A stretch of 8,500 bases of DNA from Betaproteobacteria bacterium UBA6910 (GTDB taxonomy: Bacteria > Pseudomonadota > Gammaproteobacteria > Burkholderiales > UBA6910): the NCBI GenBank assembly GCA_002451065.1, contig DKBC01000145.1, positions 223 through 8,722 on the forward strand, read 5' to 3'. Below, piece after piece: positions 1 through 5,762 of this stretch. The notes under the pieces were generated by a model that ran no database searches, was not told the DNA's origin, and saw only the letters and a list, made by a program, of their open reading frames with translations. Both the position numbers and the translations under genes were made by a program. Within the stretch, counting starts at the first letter, position 1, and each line of letters opens with the position of its first letter.

Positions 1-253
1 CATTCGCCAGGAGGTCCCCGCCCACCTCTTGGCGCGCATCTGCTGGGTCGACCGGGGGCAGATGGCGACCTTCGAGAAGGCTTGGCAGCGCTGGCTGCGC
101 TGCAGATACGGCGGGGCAAAGGGAGACGAGGCGGCGCTCCTGGCCGAGTTGGTGGCGGCCCTGAGCAACCTGCGTAGCGTTTACGACGAGGCGGTGCTGG
201 CACCTTGCGACTTCATCCTGGACCGCACGGTCCTGGGCAGGCGAGATGGGTGA
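1..253 (+). CDS. C-terminal end of a large eCIS-associated (baseplate-type) protein, partial at left edge
   Basis: The reading frame is open from base 2, with no stop before the TGA at 251-253, so 83 residues of the C-terminus are visible and the start lies outside the window. A TTG at 29 could be read as a start, but the upstream codons (IRQEVPAHL) continue the same pattern, so this is not a separate small gene. The visible part runs EVPAHLLARICWVDRGQM, then a tryptophan-rich helix (FEKAWQRWL), then LSNLRSVYDEAVL and ILDRTVLG at the end. From memory, this 'PAH..l.iCWi....M..FE.AY..WL ... LR.VY..A.L ... TvLG' signature closes large, poorly characterised proteins in eCIS loci, thought to belong to the baseplate region. 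The position just upstream of the 894-residue protein fits that. The stop overlaps the next gene by 8 bases, implying coupled translation. The family assignment is from motif recall and the precise role is unknown. Confidence 0.6.
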   Translation, partial: IRQEVPAHLLARICWVDRGQMATFEKAWQRWLRCRYGGAKGDEAALLAELVAALSNLRSVYDEAVLAPCDFILDRTVLGRRDG

Positions 254-2930
254 TGCCATGGCTGAATGGACGACGAAACTCTCCAAACCGGTGACTTCCT
301 ACACGGTCTTCGAAGAGAACCAGGTGCTGACCGCCGGGCAGCTCAACGAGGTGGTCGAGTACCTCGACCGGCAGGACCGGCTGACCCGGGCGCGGCTGTT
401 CGGCGTCGGCATCGTCTGCGGGTTGGAGCTGGCGCTGAAGAAGTCGGCCGTGACCCTCGGGTCCGGAGTGGCAGTGACCTCCGACGGCGACCTCCTTGCC
501 GTCGATGCGTTGCAGGGATTCACCCGCTACCGGGAGTTAGAGGACCGCGACGCCAAGTATCCGTTGTTCCGCAACGACGGCACGCTGCTCCCCCTCTACG
601 AGCTGCTGTCGACGGGGGAGGGGAATTCGCTGAGTCAGTTCGCCGCGAACACCGGGAAGAAGCTCGAGGATATGGTGGCGCTGCTCTACCTGGAGAACTA
701 CCCCTTCGATCCGGACGTCTGCACCGGCAGCGGCTGCGACAACAGGGGGCAGCAGGAGCGGCACAATCTCAAGCTGCTGCTCGCGGACGCCGAGCACGCC
801 AAGCTGCTCGCCGGCGACCTATCGCTGGCCGACCGGTACCCGCTGCTCCCCGACTACTACCTGCCGCGGGTGATCCTCAAGCCGGCCGACGCCGGGACCT
901 ATCCGGCGCTGTCCGGGCTCTATCTCAACCTGGTGACCAGTCAGGTGGAGGGTCTTGCCAAGGTGCTCAAGAGCTCCTGGCACCCGGCCATCCGGCCTCT
1001 GGTGGAGGACCTGTACCCGGCCGGCGACCCCACCCCCGCCTGGGAGCTGGAGCTGCAAAAGGTCGAGGCGGCGGTGACGCAGAACCGCACCGGGGTGCAG
1101 TACGTTTGCGACTTCCTGCGCGATCTGGCCCAGGCCTACGCCGAGCTCAAGGAGGCCCTGTTCGCCGATCGAGCGCTCTGCGCACCCCCGGCCGATCTCT
1201 TCCCCCGCCATGTCCTGCTCGGCACCCTGCAGGGGGGCGGCCCCCGCCACGGCTTCTATGCCTCGCCGGAGCTAAATATGGGGAGGGAACACAGAGAGCG
1301 GGCGAGGTTCATCCACGTGCGCCTCGACCGGATGATCCGCGGCTTCGTCCTTCCCTCGGTCGAGCCCAAGGTGCGCATCACGCCGAGCCTCCACGGCTCC
1401 GCCCGCCTCGGCGACCGGGCCCTCCCCTGGTACCTCAAGCGCGACCTTCGGGATTTCTGGAGTTTCGAGAAGCGGCAGCGCGGGCAGCAGCAGGACACAT
1501 ACGGCTACCACTTCCAAGAGGTGCAGCTGGACGTAAGCGCACGTGCCCGCGCGCCGCTAAAATTCGACCTCTCGGACTTCGACTTCTTCCGCATCGAGGG
1601 GCACCTGGGGAACAACATCGACAGCGTCGAAAAGGCCCTCAATGACCTGATCCGCGACAACAATCTGCCGATCCAGATCCTCCCGTTGCAGATCGAAACC
1701 GGCACCAAGCCCTGGAAGGTGCGCCCCATCGCCCCGCTGCGCGACCTCAAGGCGTTGCACCGCTTCCACCGCTACGAGCTGCTCGAGCGGATCGGCAACC
1801 TCAAGGAGTTCACCGCGGCGGTCAAGACGGCGGTGACCAACGCCAAGGAGCTGCCGGAGAAGGATGTGGAGGCGGACAGCCTCTCCTACAAGGCCTTCGT
1901 CGAGATCAACACCGCCGAGCTGGAGAGCGAGGTCAACAAGGTCCACGCCACGCTCAAGAGGAACTTCAGCCAGTTCCAATTCGCCGACTTCCAGGCCGAC
2001 TACACCTCGGCCATCAGCAAGTCGGCGGGGATCAACAAGAGCGTGCGAGGGGTGAGCTACGTCTCCGCCTTCACCCCCTACGAGATCCTCGTCAATGACA
2101 CCCAATTCAAGTGGCTCGGCTGGATCGACGACCTGCTCAACCGCCGCCGCCAGCGCGCCGAGGAGCTTTCGATCTTCGCCAAGTTCCTCGCCGAGGCGCC
2201 GGCCATGGAGCATCTGGGGGGTGTCGGACGAGGGGGAACCTTCATCCTGGTCTACTCGGCGACCAGCAAGCAGGTGCTGGCCGACTTCAGCCTCCCCTAC
2301 TGGCACGTCGACCTGCCGGAAGCCGACGAGGAGGATGACGACGCCGTGCCCGAGATCAAGCCCGACTGGGGGAAATACAACGACTTCTTCGTCAAACCGA
2401 GCCGCACCAAGGTGCTCACCGAACAGCTCGGCAAGCTTAAACAGAACTTCGACCAGTTCGACATCCGCCTACGCGGCCAGGAGGACGGTCTCAAGGTCTA
2501 CTCCAATAGCCTCAAGGCGTACAGCGAAACGGTCTTCAACGTGGTCGGCAAGCTGCCGCAGGTCGAAGGGGTGTTCAGCGGTGGGATGGCCGACGCCCGG
2601 GCCGGGGTCCTGGAGATGATCAACAATTACCTGGCAAAGGCCCGCGAGGGGACACCCACACCGGAAGAAAAGGCGCTGGCCGCGCAGATGGAAAAGCTCG
2701 GCACCGACATCATCATCGAGACGGTCAGCGAGATGCAGAACAAGGCGACGGACGTGCTCCCCAACTCGCGCGACGAGCAGGTGCTCAAGCTGGCCATCAC
2801 CACCAGCGCCCAGATGACCGACACGGCGGAGAAACAGCGGCTGGCGGAGGGGGTGAAGAACGTGCAGGGGAACCTCGGCGTCGACAAAACCATCATGAAG
2901 AACATGCTCGGGAACATGATCCGAGGCTAA
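246..2930 (+). CDS. Conserved eCIS-associated protein of unknown function, 894 residues, adaptor-like N-terminus
   Basis: This intact gene encodes a soluble-looking protein with no signal peptide or membrane segment. The N-terminus reads TVFEENQVLTAGQLNEVVEY and then RLFGVGIVCGLEL (about residues 20-61). This resembles the 'F...Q.LT...lN....y...r.r..l.G.GivcGLe' opening found in tail-associated proteins of contractile systems. Further landmarks I associate with one eCIS protein family are a CTGSGC pair (Cys159 and Cys164), LFPRHVLLG (318-326), VRITPS followed by LGDRALPWYL (about 376-398), and GGTFILVY...LADFSLPYW (about 661-686). The last 150 residues are charged and helical, with an acidic patch EADEEDDD near residue 695. 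The start at 246 overlaps the preceding gene by 8 bases; an in-frame ATG at 258 (MAEWTTKLS) is equally plausible, and neither has a strong ribosome binding site. Baseplate, fibre-adaptor or cargo-adaptor roles are possible. The coding call is firm but the function is not known. Confidence 0.8.
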   Translation: MGDAMAEWTTKLSKPVTSYTVFEENQVLTAGQLNEVVEYLDRQDRLTRARLFGVGIVCGLELALKKSAVTLGSGVAVTSDGDLLAVDALQGFTRYRELEDRDAKYPLFRNDGTLLPLYELLSTGEGNSLSQFAANTGKKLEDMVALLYLENYPFDPDVCTGSGCDNRGQQERHNLKLLLADAEHAKLLAGDLSLADRYPLLPDYYLPRVILKPADAGTYPALSGLYLNLVTSQVEGLAKVLKSSWHPAIRPLVEDLYPAGDPTPAWELELQKVEAAVTQNRTGVQYVCDFLRDLAQAYAELKEALFADRALCAPPADLFPRHVLLGTLQGGGPRHGFYASPELNMGREHRERARFIHVRLDRMIRGFVLPSVEPKVRITPSLHGSARLGDRALPWYLKRDLRDFWSFEKRQRGQQQDTYGYHFQEVQLDVSARARAPLKFDLSDFDFFRIEGHLGNNIDSVEKALNDLIRDNNLPIQILPLQIETGTKPWKVRPIAPLRDLKALHRFHRYELLERIGNLKEFTAAVKTAVTNAKELPEKDVEADSLSYKAFVEINTAELESEVNKVHATLKRNFSQFQFADFQADYTSAISKSAGINKSVRGVSYVSAFTPYEILVNDTQFKWLGWIDDLLNRRRQRAEELSIFAKFLAEAPAMEHLGGVGRGGTFILVYSATSKQVLADFSLPYWHVDLPEADEEDDDAVPEIKPDWGKYNDFFVKPSRTKVLTEQLGKLKQNFDQFDIRLRGQEDGLKVYSNSLKAYSETVFNVVGKLPQVEGVFSGGMADARAGVLEMINNYLAKAREGTPTPEEKALAAQMEKLGTDIIIETVSEMQNKATDVLPNSRDEQVLKLAITTSAQMTDTAEKQRLAEGVKNVQGNLGVDKTIMKNMLGNMIRG

Positions 2931-2934
2931 AGGA
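2930..2934 (+). promoter_or_regulatory. Ribosome binding site for the tape measure gene
   Basis: AAGGA lies nine bases before the GTG at 2944 and touches the TAA stop of the preceding gene. Its spacing supports GTG 2944 as the true start. The short gap also suggests that ribosomes finishing the upstream gene re-initiate here. Confidence 0.6.
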
Positions 2935-2943
2935 CGGGGCGCT

Positions 2944-4398
2944 GTGGTCGGGCACCTGGTGCAGAGATTGACCGTCGAGGTGACATTCGCCGGCCGACAG
3001 CTGGCCGAGCGCAGCACGCCGCGCCTGGCGGAGGCCGCGGAGCGGCTGACGACAGAACTCGAAGCGGACTTTGACGAGGTGGCGGCCGGGCGCACCCTGC
3101 GGCTCGAGCGGTTGGAACTCGACCTCGGGACGCTGGCAGAGGGGGATCTGGCCGATCTCCTTCCGCGTCTGCGTCGCGCCCTCGCCGGAGCGCTGCGCCC
3201 CTATCGGGCGGCGGACTCTCCGCCAGCAGTAGAACCCGATGCGCGGCGTCGGGTGGATTTGGCGCGCCCGGATGCCGCATCCCTGGCCGAGCTGTTCGAG
3301 GTGTTTCTGCGCAGCGGAGGCCTGCCCTGGTGGTTTGGTGCGGCGTCAGGGGAGCTGGAGCCGCTTTATCGGCGGTTCTGGAAAGAGCACCCAGCGCAGG
3401 CTCGCCGGTCGCTGCAGGCACTCTTGCCGGAAGCGGGGGCGCGGCAGCGGCTGGTGGCGCAGTTTTCCGCCGCCAGCCTGGAGCTGACGATGACCGGAAT
3501 CTGGCCGGAAGGAGCGCCGCTGCTGCGCGACCTGCGCCGGCTGGGGGGGCGTCTGCTCCTCACCCGGCGGGATGCCGACGCGGCCCGGGACCTGAGCTGG
3601 GGGGCGCTGCTGGGGCTGCTGGCAGAAACCGAGGTGACGCCGGTCCCGGCGCAGGCTCTGGCCCGCCGCTATGTGCGGGAACTGGCCCGTCTGGCAGGGC
3701 TGACGGAACAGCACTGGCGCGAGGCTGCGGATGCGGCGACCCGTCGTCGAGTGAGGTTGTCCCCGCAGAGCCGGCGGGTTCTCGCGGCGCTGCTGCGGGA
3801 CCCGGACGCTGAGGCGCCGCAAGGGAAGCACCAAACCTCCCGCCAAGCGGTAACGCCGCCAGCCGAGCCTGCCGCAGGATCGGTGACAGACAAGGAGACG
3901 GCTGCGATCCCCATCGCCAATGCCGGCCTGGTGCTCCTCTGGCCGCATCTGCCGCGGCTGCTGCAGACCCTAGAACTGCTCGACCCGCCCGTCGACGGCG
4001 TCGCCCGCCCCACGCCCGAGGCGGTACTGCTGCTGCAGCAGTTGGTCACCGGCCGCCCCGCGGCCAGCGAGCCCGAGCTGTTGCTCAACAAGCTGCTCTG
4101 CGGGTTGGCGCCTGAGATGGTCATTCCGCGCCGCTGGCGGCGCAACGTGCGCTGGAACGCCGAGGTGGCGAGCTTGCTGCGGGCGGTCATCGGCCAGTGG
4201 ACGGCCCTGAAGAGCACCTCGGCGGCTGGGCTGCGCAGTGCCTTTTTGCAGCGGGACGGGCTTCTGCGGCAGGAGTCGGCCGGCTGGCTCCTGCAGGTGG
4301 AGCGGCAGAGCCACGACATCCTCCTCGAACGCCTCCCGTGGGGGCTGGGGATGATCCGGCTGTCGTGGATGCGCGAGCCGCTGCGGGTCGAATGGTGA
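2944..4398 (+). CDS. Contractile injection system tape measure family protein (CIS_TMP, Afp14/PVC14-like)
   Basis: This 484-residue protein matches the CIS_TMP family at both ends. At the N-terminus, LVQRLTVEVTF (5-15) is followed by a helix and by LRLERLELDLGTL (52-64), the typical 'l.ldrLelDLG' strand. LPWWFG (127-132) is another family landmark. The C-terminal domain is the clearest part: NAGLVLLWPHLPRLL (326-340), LLLNKLLCGL (379-388), ALKSTSAAGLRSAFLQRDGLL (421-441) and LERLPWGLGMIRLSWM (461-476). A poorly conserved Ala/Pro/Gln-rich linker (about 285-322) separates the halves. Family members are assigned to tape-measure or length-control roles in eCIS tube and sheath assembly. At this size, without long regular coiled coil, the protein may not span the whole tube itself. 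It starts with GTG behind a good ribosome binding site 13 bases after the previous stop, and its own stop overlaps the ATPase start by 7 bases. The family call is firm; the tape-measure function is inherited from the family name. Confidence 0.92.
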   Translation: MVGHLVQRLTVEVTFAGRQLAERSTPRLAEAAERLTTELEADFDEVAAGRTLRLERLELDLGTLAEGDLADLLPRLRRALAGALRPYRAADSPPAVEPDARRRVDLARPDAASLAELFEVFLRSGGLPWWFGAASGELEPLYRRFWKEHPAQARRSLQALLPEAGARQRLVAQFSAASLELTMTGIWPEGAPLLRDLRRLGGRLLLTRRDADAARDLSWGALLGLLAETEVTPVPAQALARRYVRELARLAGLTEQHWREAADAATRRRVRLSPQSRRVLAALLRDPDAEAPQGKHQTSRQAVTPPAEPAAGSVTDKETAAIPIANAGLVLLWPHLPRLLQTLELLDPPVDGVARPTPEAVLLLQQLVTGRPAASEPELLLNKLLCGLAPEMVIPRRWRRNVRWNAEVASLLRAVIGQWTALKSTSAAGLRSAFLQRDGLLRQESAGWLLQVERQSHDILLERLPWGLGMIRLSWMREPLRVEW

Positions 4399-5741
4399 CC
4401 AACTCCTTCACCCTCAACGCGGCAAGCCTCGCCGCCGAGCTCGACTGGCTGGCTGCGGTGCTCGATGCTCGGGTCAAGCTGCATTTCGCGCAGCACTGCC
4501 CGGTGGCGGAGGTCGACGAGATCCAGCCCCCCGAACTGGAGGGGGATCAATCGAACTTTGCCCGCTTCGTCCATCACTACGACCTGAATGCCGCCGAGCG
4601 GCTGGTGTTCAGCCTCGCCCTGGCCCCCCACCTGCGGCCGCAGCTGCTCGACGTCCTGTTTGTCAAGAATGCCGTCAGCAGTCGCGAGTTCAGCGAGTTC
4701 GGCGGCCGCAGCGCCGCGACGGGCGGCCTCCTGCCAACGGGGGAGACCGCTCTGTTCCTGCTGGCTGGGAGCGACCTGGCCCGGCGCTTCTCGTTCAGCG
4801 ATCTGTTCGACGCCGACCACGTCTTCGCTGAGCACGGCATCCTCTCCCTCGACCGGGTGCCGGCGGGGGAACCGCACCTGGGGGGCGTGCTGACGGTGAA
4901 CCGCGAGATCATCGAGCTGGTGACCACCGGCAAGGTGGGGCGGCCGCTGTTCGGCAGCGATTTTCCCGCCAAGCGGATCACCACCGAGCTGGAGTGGGAC
5001 GAGTTGGTCCTCGACCCGTACACCCTCGACCAGGTGCTGGAGATCCGCAGCTGGCTGGAGCACGGCGCGACCCTCCTTGGTGAGCTGGAGTTGGGGCGCA
5101 AGCTCAAACCGGGGTACCGCAGCTTGTTCCACGGCCCGCCGGGGACCGGCAAGACCCTCACCGCCAGCCTGCTCGGCCAGAGTTTCGGTCGCGATGTCTA
5201 CCGCATCGACTTGTCGGCGGTCATCTCGAAGTACATCGGGGAGACCGAGAAGAACCTGGAGAAGATCTTCCAGAAGGCCCAGCTGCGCGACTGGATCCTG
5301 TTCTTCGACGAGGCGGACGCCCTGTTCGGCAAGCGCACCAAGATCAGCAGCGCCCAGGACCGTTTCGCCAACCAGGAGGTCTCCTACCTGCTGCAGCGGG
5401 TGGAGGATTACCCCGGCGTGGTGATCCTCGCCTCCAACCTGCGCAGCAACCTGGACGACGCCTTCGTCCGCCGTTTCCAGTCGATCATCCACTTTCCCAT
5501 GCCCACCGCCGAGGAGCGCCTGCAGTTGTGGCGCAACGCCTTTTCGCCGAAGACCGAACTGGGTGCCGACATCAACCTGCGGGAGGTCGGCGAGCGCTTC
5601 GAGCTGTCCGGCGGGGCGATCATGAACGTGGTGCGGTACGCTACCCTACGGGCCCTCGCCGAGGGGACCCGCACCGTCGGCGGGAGAACCCTGCTGGAGG
5701 GCATCCGCCGCGAATTCCAGAAAGAAGGGAAGACCTCCTGA
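4392..5741 (+). CDS. eCIS AAA+ ATPase (Afp15/PVC15-like)
   Basis: This 449-residue protein has a family-specific N-terminal half (ELDWLAAVLDARVKL near the start, ERLVFSLALAPHLRPQLLD about 67-85) and a C-terminal AAA+ module. The module is complete: Walker A GPPGTGKT (248-255), Walker B ILFFDEAD with Asp306 and Glu307, sensor 1 Asn349 in VILASNLRSNLDDAF, paired arginines 360-361 as likely arginine finger, and the lid motif LSGGAIMNVVRYATLRAL (about 405-422). This is the hexameric, cytoplasmic ATPase conserved in eCIS loci, needed for assembly or cargo handling in studied systems; its exact substrate is unsettled. The ATG at 4392 is chosen because it sits in an ATGGTGA overlap with the tape measure stop and gives a normal N-terminus. 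An in-frame GTG at 4197 would add 65 residues lying wholly inside the upstream gene. No clear ribosome binding site precedes it, so translation is probably coupled. Confidence 0.95.
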   Translation: MVTNSFTLNAASLAAELDWLAAVLDARVKLHFAQHCPVAEVDEIQPPELEGDQSNFARFVHHYDLNAAERLVFSLALAPHLRPQLLDVLFVKNAVSSREFSEFGGRSAATGGLLPTGETALFLLAGSDLARRFSFSDLFDADHVFAEHGILSLDRVPAGEPHLGGVLTVNREIIELVTTGKVGRPLFGSDFPAKRITTELEWDELVLDPYTLDQVLEIRSWLEHGATLLGELELGRKLKPGYRSLFHGPPGTGKTLTASLLGQSFGRDVYRIDLSAVISKYIGETEKNLEKIFQKAQLRDWILFFDEADALFGKRTKISSAQDRFANQEVSYLLQRVEDYPGVVILASNLRSNLDDAFVRRFQSIIHFPMPTAEERLQLWRNAFSPKTELGADINLREVGERFELSGGAIMNVVRYATLRALAEGTRTVGGRTLLEGIRREFQKEGKTS

Positions 5742-5749
5742 CCCGCGAC

Positions 5750-5754
5750 GGAAG
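5750..5754 (+). promoter_or_regulatory. Probable ribosome binding site for the DUF4157 gene
   Basis: GGAAG lies eight bases before the ATG at 5763, in the 21-base gap after the ATPase stop. It supports that start, which gives MFAAKSETSK, a typical opening for DUF4157 proteins. Confidence 0.45.
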
Positions 5755-5762
5755 AGCACGTC

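Noticed and set aside
29..253. A separate 74-residue small gene starting with TTG
   Set aside because: The frame is open to the window edge and the upstream codons continue a known C-terminal signature, so this is the tail of a longer protein.
266..1645. 459-residue plus-strand frame inside the 894-residue gene
   Set aside because: The Arg/Gly/Ala/Pro-rich product is typical of an out-of-frame reading of GC-rich coding DNA, and the host frame has conserved motifs throughout.
4197..4391. Extension of the ATPase to an upstream GTG start
   Set aside because: The added 65 residues lie wholly inside the tape measure gene and look like out-of-frame sequence. The ATG at 4392 in a stop/start overlap is the natural start.
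3669..5492. 607-residue minus-strand open frame opposite the tape measure and ATPase genes
   Set aside because: It spans the junction of two well-supported plus-strand genes, has low-complexity composition and no motif. It is an antisense shadow of GC-rich codon use.
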